Counted from the stretch's first letter, positions 21,838 through 33,439 are shown. The stretch is 64,000 nucleotides of DNA from Cydia pomonella (GCF_033807575.1 NC_084714.1:1954501-2018500); one strand, 5' to 3'. Numbers and translations are program-made. Notes: generated by a model from the sequence alone, not told the origin.

Positions 21838-22119
21838 AGGGAGCCTGGGGTCCGCTTTGACAACTAATCCCAAAATTTGGCTTAGTCACTAGTTTTTACG
21901 AAAGCGACTGCCATCTGACCTTCCAACCCAGAGGGTAAAACTAGGCCTTGTTGGGATTAGTCCGGTTTCCTCACGATGTTTTCCTTCAACGAAAAGCGAC
22001 TGGTAAATATCAAATAACATTTCGTACATAAAACTCATTGGTACGAGCCGGGGTTTGAACCCGCGACCTCCGGATTGCAAGTCGCACGCTCTTACCGCTA
22101 GGCCACCAGCGCTTCGCAC
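21838..22119 (-). mobile_element. tRNA-derived SINE, family C
   Basis: The minus strand starts AAGCGCTGGTGGCCTAGCGG (A box) and continues AGGTCGCGGGTTCAAACCCC (B box), then TATTTACCAGTCGCTTTTCG and GGTAAACTA-type tail sequence. Short ORFs across it are artefacts. It sits inside the Harbinger-like MITE. Confidence 0.78.
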
Positions 22120-22154
22120 CGCACCAATATGTATTAAGTTCAGGAAGCGTTTTA

Positions 22155-22305
22155 GGGCCTACGCTAGCTGACGCGGACTCCCGCACGCGGGTGCTATTTG
22201 TAGGTGAAATCCGCCGCACGCATCCGCTTCAGTTAGCGTTGCTCATACTATTTTACGTTAACCCGCTCGTCAGCTCCGTGCACCCGCGCCAGCTAGCGGA
22301 GGCCC
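22155..22305. mobile_element. Small Harbinger-like MITE with TTA duplication
   Basis: Ends GGGCCTACGCTAGCTGACGC and, inverted, GGGCCTCCGCTAGCTGGCGC. TTA flanks both (22152-22154 and 22306-22308). A relative is at 38405-38577. Confidence 0.72.
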
Positions 22306-22499
22306 TTAGAGTAAGGCTGACAAATAGTCGGTGCGGATCGCTCCGTACTGACGGTCCGCATGCCACTAAAACCAGCCTAACAGTCCGCCGGACGATATCA
22401 GCCTGTCAGTTAGAACAAAAAGTTGACAGTTCCGAACTGACAGGCCGACAATATCCGGCGGACTGTTAATCAATGGGCCCCTTTAGGGGAAATATTAGT

Positions 22500-23278
22500 G
22501 GTAATTCTTCCCATACAAACGTTCTCGACATTTTCTTCATTTTGGCCGTAGATGAATATTTTTTTTAATATGATTTCAATATTACCAGTATCTGCGTTTA
22601 GACGTTTAGGTATTTTGTTTTTGTAAGAACTAGGTCACCTTAAAAACCGCTAAAAACGGCATAAATGCGCCGTCAGACACCTAGCATTCAAAATTGGCTA
22701 CAATAAAAGCAAAAATCAAAACGGTTAGACACAGATAATTTCTTTCTCATACCGTTAGGTTTTGAAGGAGGAAAATTTCGAGCACAAAAGCTCTATTTCT
22801 GCGACTTGTATCCAGGATTTTTCGCCTAAGCTGCAGTTGTCCTTATCGCACTAATTTTAGGAGCCACTCCTGTCAGCGCGACGGAGATATTTACCTAAAA
22901 TTCTCAAATCTAAGGGGAAGACGAATCATATGGAACCGGCACCAAAAAGCCGCTTCCATACATTTACAGTCGAACTTACTCTCTTTATACATATATATTA
23001 CGAGTATCTATAGTTAATTTATATTCGTAAAAGAAGTAATTTAAGATCTACTTAATGGAATAAAAGACGACTTGACTACTTTTTTCTTTTATGAAGAAAC
23101 TACATAATGAAATATTTTTTAGGACTAAAACAGAGTTGGAATATGAAATTGAAAAAAAAAACACGGAACTGAAGTAATTAAATTTGAAACTATTAACGAT
23201 TAAGTTTCCATTGTTTTTGTTGCACATCTCTATTTCGCATTTTCAACTACTCAAAAGTTATCTGGAAGAAATCGCCCT
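22500..23278. other. Intergenic, no gene seen
   Basis: Contains CCATACAAACG and AAAACCGCTAAAAACGGC short palindromic bits but no complete element or coding frame. Confidence 0.45.
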
Positions 23279-23350
23279 TTAGCGATAAGACCGCTTGTTA
23301 TTTACCTCTACCTTTAATATTTTTTAATATGTTGTATTCTATATTGTATC
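23279..23350 (+). mobile_element. LINE 3'-tail family F fragment
   Basis: TTTAGCGATAAGACCGCTTG recurs at 30128-30262, 52176-52290 and (diverged) in the host-gene intron at 54194-54299. Confidence 0.6.
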
Positions 23351-23779
23351 GATATAGGTATATCGAAAGTCGATAAATGAGAAGTCCCTAATGACAAATG
23401 ACAATTCAAACTGCCATGATAATTCCGGCCTCCTTATAAACTAGGCAGGTTTTTGTCAGCATAATATTAATATACCGACGCGTGTAATATAATAATATTA
23501 ATTAGCTTATTCAAACAATAGTAATAAAGGAATGATTGCTATTGTTACATACCATTATGAGGAAAAGCTGATTTGTCTATCTCCCTTCCGCACCTGCAAC
23601 AGACAGAGAGAACAATGTTCATTCGAGGAAGTCGTACAAAGATCGATGAACTAAACTGAACAATATCGGTTTCACAACAACGGAGGTATTTAAATGGTAT
23701 GTACATACAATGGTACACGGCAATATGTGGTAGTGGTTGCATAGTCATAGATACATTTATATGTTTATCTACACACATA

Positions 23780-24130
23780 TCATTGAAATTGGAATTGAAA
23801 TTGAAATCTTTATTGTCATATTGTGAGTTACAATGATCTAAAAATTATGTTAGGGTAGAATCATCACAATCAACCGCGATGCGGCGTACAATGTTAATAC
23901 TAAAACTAATCTTACAGCTAAATAATTATACAAATATTACATGTGATGCGAATAAAATGATTGGTACTGTGTCAATAGGTAAATTAATAAATAATATGTC
24001 ATACTAACTCGTGTCATATAAACCTTCTATGATGCCTTCACAATCCGTAAATAATAGTCAATATTAAGATAAACTGTTTTGTTACGACAAATTTCTTATC
24101 TGTGAAAATGTTGTAGTTGTTTCATTACTA
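23780..24130 (-). mobile_element. LINE 3' end with AATAAA and ATTTCA-type tail
   Basis: The minus strand reads ATATGACAATAAAGATTTCA followed by a decayed TTTCAA microsatellite. The same AATAAAGATTT form occurs at 34705-35044. No coding part is preserved. Confidence 0.5.
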
Positions 24131-24216
24131 CATCAAAATCGATTTGATTTGACCTCTAATATCAGTCGAGATGCCTTTTTGTTCGAAATGAAATGTCAAT
24201 TGCATACAATTTCGAC

Positions 24217-24221
24217 ACTCG
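24217..24221. repeat. Left 5-bp target duplication ACTCG of the 8.58-kb unit
   Basis: ACTCG stands directly before TGTCG at 24222 and recurs directly after the right repeat at 32801-32805. The inner flanks (CTCCC and CACCA) do not match. Confidence 0.8.
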
Positions 24222-24799
24222 TGTCGTCAAGCTCACCATACTTATTAACCTATCGAATGAGCTAATGGTTTTACGGATACTGGAAAGCGATATGTAAATG
24301 TACTACATACCTATACGAGGCCTGGATGTTAGTGAGATGACGATATGAGTTGTGCTGGTGTCCGACTTTATTACCTACATATAACATGAGTATCACATGA
24401 TTATCCACCTGGTTTCTTGAGCTTAATAGCCGCCTCCAAACCTCCCCTTATAGCGACCCCTTTCCTCACACAAAGTTTACCTTAAGTTCATATTAGCCTC
24501 ACTGGATCACTGTTCACTCTGAGTACTGATAACGTTGGTCACAATATACTAGAGACACATCATTATTCTAATAACACCATAAGAACGTTCTTGACTTGAT
24601 CCAAAAGCAAATATCACTGCCGCGTCGATCTGTTCGCACACAACCTCCTTTTTCCTACTGTCGTTCTCATCTACCCTCTCACCTTCCCTCAAAAAATCCC
24701 AATAACCTCGAAGCGGTTACTTAAGTTAAACGTGACTACTAGCGCCATCTACTCCATGACGTTGGCAAATATTAGCGGGTTCGCAATACGTTGGCGACA
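24222..24799 (+). repeat. Left long terminal repeat, 578 bp
   Basis: Runs from TGTCGTCAAGCTCACC to ACGTTGGCGACA, so it has TG...CA ends within the inverted pair TGTCG/CGACA. It is identical to 32223-32800 except for three positions, each C here and T there, and there are no indels. Length, ends and the outer 5-bp duplication fit an LTR retrotransposon. A TGGCG motif at the 3' edge could be the start of a tRNA primer site overlapping the LTR end, but I cannot identify the tRNA. Confidence 0.85.
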
Positions 24800-25091
24800 C
24801 TCCCGCCCAGAAAGAAAATGCTACTCTTAATTGAAATTAGATGTCTATAGGCAAACATACATATAAATAAATCAACAACTAGATAATAAGAACACTTGTG
24901 AATAACAATGTGTTTTCTCGAACCGCATGGTTCACCCTTTGCGTCGTGAATCGGCACGGCCTGAGACTTTGTGCAATTTCTGATGACGTTACAGAAATGT
25001 GCTGAGACACTGCGTTTCTGAGATCGATCCAATCGTGCATCTGGTCTGAGTTGAGTTGTGATTGTGAGTGATCTGTCTTGAGCTGATAAAG

Positions 25092-25262
25092 AACAGGATT
25101 CTGAGTCTGGTCTGAGCATTCATCAATGTTTGTGCTGAGCCAAATAATAACAGGATCCTAAGACTGATCTGAATACTGATCAATTTCCGTGCTAAACTGA
25201 TTGAAAGCAGGATTCTGAAACTGGTGTGAGCGTCCATCGATGTCTGAGCTAAGCTGAGTGGG
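25092..25262. repeat. 57-bp tandem repeat, three copies
   Basis: Units start at 25092, 25149 and 25206 with the core CAGGATTCTGA ... CTGGTCTGAG ... GCTGAGC/GCTAAGC. The 57-bp period is a multiple of three, so a minus-strand frame (24989-25267) shows a 19-residue repeat, but I see no known domain and treat it as non-coding. Confidence 0.75.
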
Positions 25263-26379
25263 ATCACGGCTGCGACCTGTCATATTTGGTCCATTACTGG
25301 TCTCTCCGTCAACCCATGACCAATGTTATTTCTTACACTCCAGCGCGTACGGTTCTCGATTGCTCCGAGCAGTCTCTAGTTGCAATTTAGGTCACGAGAA
25401 GAGACCGCGTCATGCGGCCCATGTGTCAGAGAGTGGCAATGCGATCTGATATCAAATATCGGTATTATTAAACAGTGAGAGCTCCGTTCGCGATAGGTTT
25501 ATCCCATCTGTAACTACCATCTGTGATTCGCTCTGTCACTTTGTCACTTTGCTCTTTTGACATCGTTATTAACATAATAACCTATTTCACCACTTCAAGT
25601 GTCACAACTATTACTACAGCAGACGTAAACAACTGTAACTGTTTTGAACACTGCGACGACCGCGAGAACGAAAAGAACATACGTTTTTTATATGCAATGA
25701 TAGTTACCACACAGACAAATGCGGCCATCTTATCCGAACGGGTGTATGTAACCTAAATTCCCACTACTTCTCTTTACTGAATATTACTCGCAGTAATCTA
25801 CTATGTTAAGTATTCGCTTTAAATCTATTCGCTTATCCATTAAGGCCACTGTTGACATGTCCATCTCTGGGTGCACCCACTTCATGTCCGGCAGCCCTCC
25901 CCAGCCAAGGGAGAATCACGCTATTTTTATATAATCACAAATCAGAATGTAAAATAGAATCTATTTACAACTCGACCACACTCCTTTTGCTAATTGGACA
26001 TTCAACAGACTTGTCAAATCAGGCTCCCACTTCGAACCGTCAAATCCAAAACAAGTGATGTGATATTCAAGGCACCTTTTCTTACCGTTCATTTCGATTT
26101 ATCAAGCAGATATTGAGTCAAAATGAACTCTGTTTTTTTTGTTTGCAAAGTGGTTTTTATTCTTCTTATCATTCTCTGGTGCGTTTATATCGCGCCTGGT
26201 GTGAAATAATCTAGTTTAAATATGTTGGGACAGTCAAGTTGTCAGCAACAGTTTTAAAAGTATTATATCGCGTCCGTGATTTTATTCACGTCGATTTACG
26301 CATAAACATTTTTGCCACACTTTATTCTGTCTAAATTGAGCTACACTGATACCGCCTTTGGGGGGTGGATGCTGGCGAG
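25263..26379. other. Interior of LTR-bounded unit, no gene seen
   Basis: Mixed sequence with short frames only. Nothing resembles gag (no CCHC knuckle) or protease (no DTG/DSG in context). Confidence 0.45.
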
Positions 26380-26815
26380 TACCTCGGTATTAATTCAACG
26401 CATTCAAAATGCTTTTCTTTTCTGTTTCTTGCCGTTCTCACATCACACCATTTTTAAACCGTTATAACCTATTAAATATGTCTGCCAGACCTACCTTACA
26501 CTTTGCATCATTGCTTTTTGGAGTCATTCGCGATTAACAGCCGTCTTATCTATTTGAAAATCTTAAGATTTCGAAGGGTCATATACGTGGTGTCCTCAGG
26601 CTTAACGGCACGCAACACATTAAGTCCGCTTTTCGTGGCAGCTTTCGATATGTTTACTCTTTGATTACATCCCCGTGCACATGCATCAGTCCTGCTAAGG
26701 ATGGTAGAAACAGCAATACATATACTGTACATCCGAGGTACCGATCCATCTTCCTCATTCCGATCAGATCTTAAATTAAGCAAAATATCGCCAGCCTTCC
26801 GCACCACAGTGTTTT
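26380..26815 (+). pseudogene. Degraded CR1-like ORF2 C-terminal remnant
   Basis: With stops and shifts the plus strand spells QRIQNAFLFCFL, ARPTLHFASLLFGVI and KISKGHIRGVLRL ... SAFRGSFRY. These align in order with QRLQNACARFCF, SRRSLHFACMLFGII and TFSQRHIRGAVRF ... AAFRGSFKY of the intact ORF2 at 5025-8288. It is clearly a different and much older lineage. Confidence 0.72.
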
Positions 26816-26929
26816 AACTGCTGTGTCCATCAAATTGACCCAATCTGTTTCTTTTATTCACGAATAATCACTTCACAACTTTAACAACCATGCGAGACAT
26901 ATAGATGGGTACTCAGTAGCAAATTCTCA

Positions 26930-27970
26930 ACGTGTGCCAATTAATAAAGAATACAGTGGGTGCGGCGTATACTCTTTAAGGCTTTGCGCTTTATTGACTT
27001 CGCATTCGCAAAGGCTTTTGATTTCTTTAACTGGAGTTAAATGTTCAGAGTTATGAGAAATGGGGATACCGTAACACGTAATCCTTTTATAGTTGAACGA
27101 GGAGTGCAACTGTTCACTGAGATCTGTGAATAGACAATGAGTATAGGAAGGTTGTGAGGGTGATGTCCAAGTTGGTGGCCAACTAATCAATAAACTCAGT
27201 TTTGCAGATGACATGACTATATTAGGTTAAGTGTCCGTGGAAAATGAATTTCGGTTCTGCTACAAAAGATTGGGTATGCCAGTAATGAGTCCATTTTCAG
27301 GATGCAGATCCATACCTTATGATCAATAGAAATGAGACGAAGATGATGCATGTCGATCTTCCTTGTAAAATTAAGAGAATCAATGAATTGCACGATCTTG
27401 AGGCAAGTTGTTGGTTTACTTGGTATTTTAAATAAGTGATGATGGCATCTGCGACTAAAAGGTGATCAGAAGAGCTCATGTGGCCAAAGCTGCGGTTAAA
27501 CGACTCGCCAGGATATGCATATGGAATAACATAAAACAAGGATCAGACTAATGCGGGCGCCTTGGTTTCTCGATCATATTCTTTACATGTCCGAAACCTA
27601 GACCATTGAAACTGAAACCCATCATAGGACAGATGCATTTGAGATATGATGCTGGCGAAGAAAGCTTGAACGTTACTACGGTGCAACTGCTTCAACTCTT
27701 GACAAACTCGACATCACCGAGGTTATCCACTGTTAGTACCCATAGCGTTCTTAGTTTCTTCGGCTATCGAGGCCGAACCAAGAAAGGAAGAGCCAAGGAA
27801 GCGTAGGGATGGACGTATGGTCACACGTCGTTGGGCGAACAGAATAACATTAAAGATAAATCCACATTACAGGCTAGCATACACCGCCCAAGAAAGAGCG
27901 GCTTCGAGTGCACTGGTGAAGAACCACACAGGACAGGTGTCCACAGTGACTTATGACGATACGGCAACGA
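26930..27970 (+). pseudogene. Degraded RTE-like LINE reverse transcriptase remnant
   Basis: Fragments in order: a (F)IDF..AKAFDFFNW-like palm motif near 26990-27040, VERGVQ near 27090, INKLSFADDMTILG (the YADD-type catalytic box) at about 27187-27230, RRAHVAKAAVKRLARI, RPLKLKPIIGQ and SPRLSTVSTHSVLSFFGY near the end. The order is that of an RTE-like RT and its C-terminal extension. There are many frameshifts and stops. Confidence 0.7.
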
Positions 27971-28345
27971 ATAAGACTTTGATAAATCTGTCTTGTGACT
28001 ATTGCTACTGTAGGAGTCGTACATAAAACAATTAAGGCTCCTCTTCCCGCAAAATACCGTAAAACTAAGTTATTCAGAACCATATTTTATATTAAACATT
28101 GATACTTTCTGAGCAGCAAAAAACATATAACAATCTACAAGATATGACCAACGATATATTTTTCTGGAAATCTATTTTAATTTACACAACTATATTTCTT
28201 TCAGTTAGATCGGTATTACTTCTGCAAAAATATGGAACTTTACAATCATTCTCACAAGACACTATAAAATGATTTGGTTTTCTTGCTTTTTGCAATTTCA
28301 TAAAACTATGCCTCAATTTCTAAAAACAATAAGCCTAAATTCCGC

Positions 28346-28594
28346 CTAGATTCCTACCATTACCCCCCTCTGCGGAGGCAGTGCGAGGCAAGTCGTATTG
28401 CTAGACGGACCTGTGCTGCATTGCACGCGCGAGCAAGCGATATTCTATTTCGAACGCATAGCTCTGCGCGCTCGATCTTTTGCAGTGGGTGGTGCGGTGA
28501 GGGGTATAAAGCTCCGCCCACACGCGCGAGGTCATTGGCGTCGAGTGCAGCCTTAACACTACGATATTTCACGGCAATATTAAAATGAATCAAG
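28346..28594 (+). promoter_or_regulatory. GC-rich island with TATA box (promoter-like)
   Basis: GC content rises sharply against the AT-rich surroundings. TATAAAG at 28506-28512 is followed by CTCCGCCCACACGCGCGAGG and, about 30 bp on, a GTCATT/GTGCAG region that could hold a start site. No downstream coding frame is recognisable. It could be a remnant promoter carried into the unit or a foreign GC-rich fragment. Confidence 0.3.
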
Positions 28595-30127
28595 AAAGAT
28601 ATCGAACTTCCTTATATGACATCTGATTCTAATTGTGATTATGATTCTTGGGATCATAGTGTAGCTCCAGTCTGCATTTCAATCCGATTAAATCTGATAA
28701 ACAAGCTAACAAGCTGAGGTGTCCCGATCAATTATTATCAATAATTATTTGGCTTATGATTAATCTCTTCCTTTTAAAGGTTTAATGGTCTGAGCTTTTG
28801 CATACTAAAATAATTAATAATAAAGTCCTTTTTATTGTTTCTAAAGATGATATTATACAAAATAGATGATATTAAATCTGAATTACTTCTGTCATTACAT
28901 TTATTAAAATAACACAATACTTGAGAAATTCTGATCTTATTGTAATTATTACTATGAGTATGAAGGTTGAAGGTACTTAATATGTACATCTACGACGAGT
29001 AGACTCGATTGAGTTGGCGACATCAATTAACATCTACTGCTCGATTCCACTTTCATTTAACAAAATTAAAATAGTTTTGCATGGCTAGTGACTATTCTTT
29101 AAATTATCTACCACTCCCTTACCTGTTTTTGTTGGAATAAAATACATAATAAAGAAACCACTAGCCCATTCAATTAGTATGCAATTCATTTGAAGTCTTC
29201 TCAATAATAATATATTTTAATATTTTTAACCCTAGGTTTGGGTCATCGCATGTACATGACATAGATACATACACAATTCAGAAGTTAAGTTAATATTTAT
29301 CTAATTAGTTTATATCAAATCGCTAATCTGTGACTGTCCACACTATGAATCAATGGTTGAATAATAATAGGAAGTCCTTATACCTATAGGGTATGGCTTA
29401 GGTGCAAACATATATATTATAATAGCCTGGTGGCTTATAGTAAACAGTTTTGCGTTTGCAATTTACTGTTATACAAGTTGATATTTATTGATTCTCTGAT
29501 GACAATCTCTAGATTGGAATGTTAATTGGGATTGAATCAAGATACTGTGCTGAGTTACATGAACAGAAAAAGTAAGTGAATATTATTTAAACATAATATT
29601 TATATTCGGCAGTTCTTTATTCGTTTACAATCCTTTTAACCGTTTATTTTTTAGGACAGCAATATCATGCATGCCTACTGTTAAATCTAGCGAGAGCCCC
29701 ATATTGGCAGTTTGCTGGTGCCATTGGAGTGGCTGCGCGATTCTGATTGGGTCTCAATGATGGTCCTGGTCCTTTGAGTTTGGGTAGCCATGTACATATT
29801 ATGACATCAAATTGTAATCTGATTTCAAGTGCCTCCTGCATTTTCATTAAGGCACGTTACAGGTTACTACATCTAAATGATACCTATAACTTCTAAGAAA
29901 CCAACCCGTACCAATACCTTACAACTGTAACAACAAACAACAATGAGGCAAGACATTCCTTAACATCTCTTATGTTATGAGTGGTTCTAGTCCTTCAAAC
30001 GAAGTGAAAGGGTTGATTTCGAATTTTGAATTACACGCAATGCGAATGCTTCTGATTTTAGCTTAGTGAAGATATGGATGCGCAAAACATACGATTATAA
30101 TAGCCTAGTTTGGTTGTTTGGAAGATG
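28595..30127. other. Interior of LTR-bounded unit, no gene seen
   Basis: AT-rich with stops in all frames. GCGCGATTCTGATTGGGTC lies near 29730. No element boundaries recognised. Confidence 0.45.
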
Positions 30128-30262
30128 TCGCTCTTCAGCGATAAGACCGCTTGTTGTGCACCATAGTTTGAGTTATGTGCTTAATCTGTATGTTATTTTC
30201 GTTTTTATATTGGTGAGCAACAAAGAATATTTGTACTGTATTATTTTATTAATCTTGATAAA
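30128..30262 (+). mobile_element. LINE 3'-tail family F copy
   Basis: Starts TTCAGCGATAAGACCGCTTG and ends GTGAGCAACAAAGAATATTT, the family F form (compare 52176-52290). The 66-codon frame through it is not a gene. Confidence 0.6.
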
Positions 30263-32222
30263 ATAAATTTTGTTTCATTCTAAGAGAATATTTATGGATC
30301 ATATAAGTATATCGAACGAATGTTAAATCTGGTTCCTACCTAATACGTTAAACATGATACATTCGTTTTCTAAAAAGACACGCAGTATAAATTGTTTCCA
30401 TCCACCACGCACACTTGCGCACACGACGAGTCAAATCAGGGCTGAGCTGATAATTTGTGATAAAGCGGATATTCTGCAAGCAATGCGTGTTATACAAAAG
30501 CATCATTCATAAGAGATTATGGTCCTTTTCACAAAATGTTATAAACACCAATATAACTAGATCCCGAAGTTACAGAAAATATACCAAATCGGGGGTCAGA
30601 CCTAAACTGGTTTGTAAGCAACAACAGTCGGCAAGGCATTATATCACTATCCGCATGATAAATAAACTTTAAATTTGATACTATTAACTATAACAACTAT
30701 TCCGCCAAACAGAACAATGAATGAGAGATTTTGATTCTTATTATTTTAATATTAAAATGTTAATTATTTTGTTAATGAATTGTTGATCAACAGCATGATT
30801 TGAATCTGTGATAAAGTCGCTGTTTGAAAGGATGTATCCTGGGTCACAACACAAATTGACCAGCAAATTTTAATTCAAAATGTCGTAAATGTTTATTAGT
30901 GCATGATTTTATTTAATTTACATATATCAAAGATTGGTCAGGCAACTAAATCTAAACACGTAGGTAAAGTACCTTGTCCCCTACATAATCAAATATAAAT
31001 ATCAAAATTAACATAACGTATAGGTACCTAAATATAGATTATAGTTAAACCTCTTGTTTAACTTAAACTTAGGTTTGAGCAGTTTGACCTGTTAGGTATG
31101 AGCAGGTATGGTAATGGCACCATTCATTAGACATTTAAGAGAACAATTGGATAATTGCTGACACTTCACCGATAATTGAAAAATTTCTACCGCTTTGGGC
31201 GTTAAAATTTGAGTTGAATGTCCTTTCACCTTTTATTATTTTCGACATGTTTAATGAAATATGTAGTTAGGTACTTGGTTTCAATATAATGAAATGTGAG
31301 ACTTAAGAGTTCTAAGGCTCTTGTTGAAGGTAAAATGTTACTAAGTCAGTGTTTAAAAACTGATGATAAATACTTGTTTTATAGGATTTATAGTAAACAC
31401 GAATTACGAATGTTTACTGAGACTTACCTGATTCATAAATGATTACTGATTACCTTTTATTATTCAGTAGAGATAACTATATTTTCTGATGTGACAATCT
31501 TTGCCACTCTCTCATTCTTTTAACATAGAAATGTTGAATCTGTTTAGTAACGTCACATATAATCATGAGCGTAAAAGTAAAATCTTGAGCGTTGCGAGTG
31601 TTTCAAGGCACGTGAGTTGAAAACAAACTTTGCTGCTCTGGTAAAACATAAACATTTTTATCACATCAATTATTGTCAAATACTGGTTCTAAAACATAAA
31701 AATTTAAATATTTATATCATTCAAAACCATAACATGAAATTCCATTCCATTCCACTGCTTATAGCTGCTATAGGGCTAATAAACACACTGTTTTCAAAGA
31801 TTAAAGAGAGCTTTTTAATTCAGACTACCCTTTGTCGCAAAATATTAATAATCGTGAAAGTATGTATTTATATATCTGCTTTTTATAAACTATATTATGA
31901 TACCTACTGACACTTGCAATCTCTTGTATATCAAAGAGCAAGAATGTTCAGTTAAAATGTATGTAGGTACTCACTCAATTGCCTATGTGCTCAGGTGAAC
32001 CACTAACATTCGCCTGCTGAATACCTTTTTGGTAGAAATAATATAAATATGGGCTTCATGGTTGAAATAAAACATTAAATTGAATTAAATAAACCAAATA
32101 TTGTAGCTCTTTAGATGTACGCGCGTAAATAAATTGACTTTTCATATGTTAGAGATAAATATATGTTACTTTTGATGATGATAACAGTGCATGTGAATAA
32201 AAATTCCCAGCATGCTCCACCA
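30263..32222. other. Interior of LTR-bounded unit, no gene seen
   Basis: AT-rich sequence. The last 30 bp before the right LTR (AATTCCCAGCATGCTCCACC) are not purine-rich, so no polypurine tract is visible. Confidence 0.45.
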
Positions 32223-32800
32223 TGTCGTCAAGCTCACCATACTTATTAACCTATCGAATGAGCTAATGGTTTTACGGATACTGGAAAGCGATATGTAAAT
32301 GTACTACATACCTATACGAGGCCTGGATGTTAGTGAGATGACGATATGAGTTGTGCTGGTGTCCGACTTTATTACCTACATATAACATGAGTATCACATG
32401 ATTATCCACCTGGTTTCTTGAGCTTAATAGTCGCCTCCAAACCTCCCCTTATAGCGACCCCTTTCCTCACACAAAGTTTACCTTAAGTTCATATTAGCCT
32501 CACTGGATCACTGTTCACTCTGAGTACTGATAACGTTGGTCACAATATACTAGAGACACATCATTATTCTAATAACACCATAAGAACGTTCTTGACTTGA
32601 TCTAAAAGCAAATATCACTGCCGCGTCGATCTGTTCGCACACAACCTCCTTTTTCCTACTGTCGTTCTCATCTACCCTCTCACCTTCCCTCAAAAAATCC
32701 CAATAACTTCGAAGCGGTTACTTAAGTTAAACGTGACTACTAGCGCCATCTACTCCATGACGTTGGCAAATATTAGCGGGTTCGCAATACGTTGGCGACA
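32223..32800 (+). repeat. Right long terminal repeat, 578 bp
   Basis: Same length and orientation as 24222-24799, differing at three C/T positions (99.5 percent identical). It is followed at 32801-32805 by ACTCG, the partner of the left target duplication. Confidence 0.85.
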
Positions 32801-33439
32801 ACTCGTGTGGTCCTTTTAAGAAACTCACTTCGTTCGTTTCTTAAACCCACACTCGTATTTTAATGCCTTTCATTATGTAGCAGTCACACAAACTATTAAC
32901 ACAGATAGCTACATAAGTGTAACGCTGGCCATACACACTAGGGTCATGTCTGCGCAGTTTTATCAACTCCACTGGTAAAACGGACCGTGTGTGGCATTCG
33001 ACTGTGCAGTTGAACTGTACAGGTAAAACTGCGCAGGCATACAAGTAGGTATGGCGCAGGCATACAAAGGCATAGGTGTCACTACTCACTAGGCCAGACA
33101 GGTTGTCAAATAACTATGGCGTGTCCGCCATGGCCCATAGCTATTATCATGTACTTAACAATTTCTGGACATGTGCAATGTAAATAGTTGTTTATGACTA
33201 GTCCTAAAACGTCCAAGGTTAAAGTACACGTGGATCGTCCAAAGTCGCTAGAGGAAGTGCAATAAAAACATGTTTTTTATATCTCTTTAATTTCTTGTCG
33301 CTTTAGGCGTTTCAAGTCAATTACGTTATTTTGATTGCAATATTTGTGATCAAGACTCGGAATAATGCCCGTCATTTTAGATAAAGATAGTTAATTTTCC
33401 AAGTACTCATATTACAATTAAAATGCGCTTATAAATGTC

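Larger units (their letters stand above)
21746..22377. mobile_element. Harbinger-like MITE with TAA target duplication
   Basis: Ends GGCTGGTTTTAGTG and, inverted, the same. About 54 bp of each end pair (GCGGACCGTCAGTACGGATC). TAA flanks both sides (21743-21745 and 22378-22380). Three-base TWA duplications fit PIF/Harbinger. It is interrupted by a SINE and by another small MITE. Confidence 0.72.
21726..22485. mobile_element. Palindromic MITE split by a nested insertion
   Basis: The left end TAAAGGGGCCC and right end GGGCCCCTTTA are inverted. Only the first 20 bp stand at 21726-21745; the rest (ACAGTCCGCCGGACGATATC ... GATATTGTCGG-like inverted ... GGCGGACTGTTAATC) stands at 22381-22485. Removing 21746-22380 joins the two parts into one foldback, so this element is the oldest layer of the stack. 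Confidence 0.75.
24222..32800 (+). mobile_element. 8.58-kb LTR-bounded unit without gag or pol
   Basis: Two 578-bp direct repeats with TG...CA ends lie in the same orientation, and the unit is flanked by ACTCG on both sides. The 7423-bp interior has no frame longer than about 115 codons and no protease, RT, RNase H or integrase motif. It does contain a 57-bp tandem repeat, decayed CR1-like and RTE-like RT pieces, a GC-rich TATA patch and a LINE tail. No purine-rich tract precedes the right repeat. It may be a large non-autonomous LTR derivative that carries captured genomic DNA. An assembly join between two LTRs is the main alternative. Strand is nominal. Confidence 0.68.

Noticed and set aside
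22030..22119. Possible tRNA gene on the minus strand
   Set aside because: Same reasoning: it is the head of a family C SINE, repeated at 45090-45201.
24791..24815. tRNA primer-binding site of the LTR unit
   Set aside because: TGGCG occurs at the LTR edge but I cannot match the following bases to a specific tRNA, so I do not annotate it.
24772..25267. Minus-strand frames of 92-115 codons as gag remnants
   Set aside because: No CCHC or other gag motif; the repetitive peptide results from the 57-bp tandem repeat.
32925..33110. Foldback around GCGCAGTTTTA and TAAAACTGCGCAG
   Set aside because: Short inverted words are present but boundaries and a consistent arm could not be drawn.
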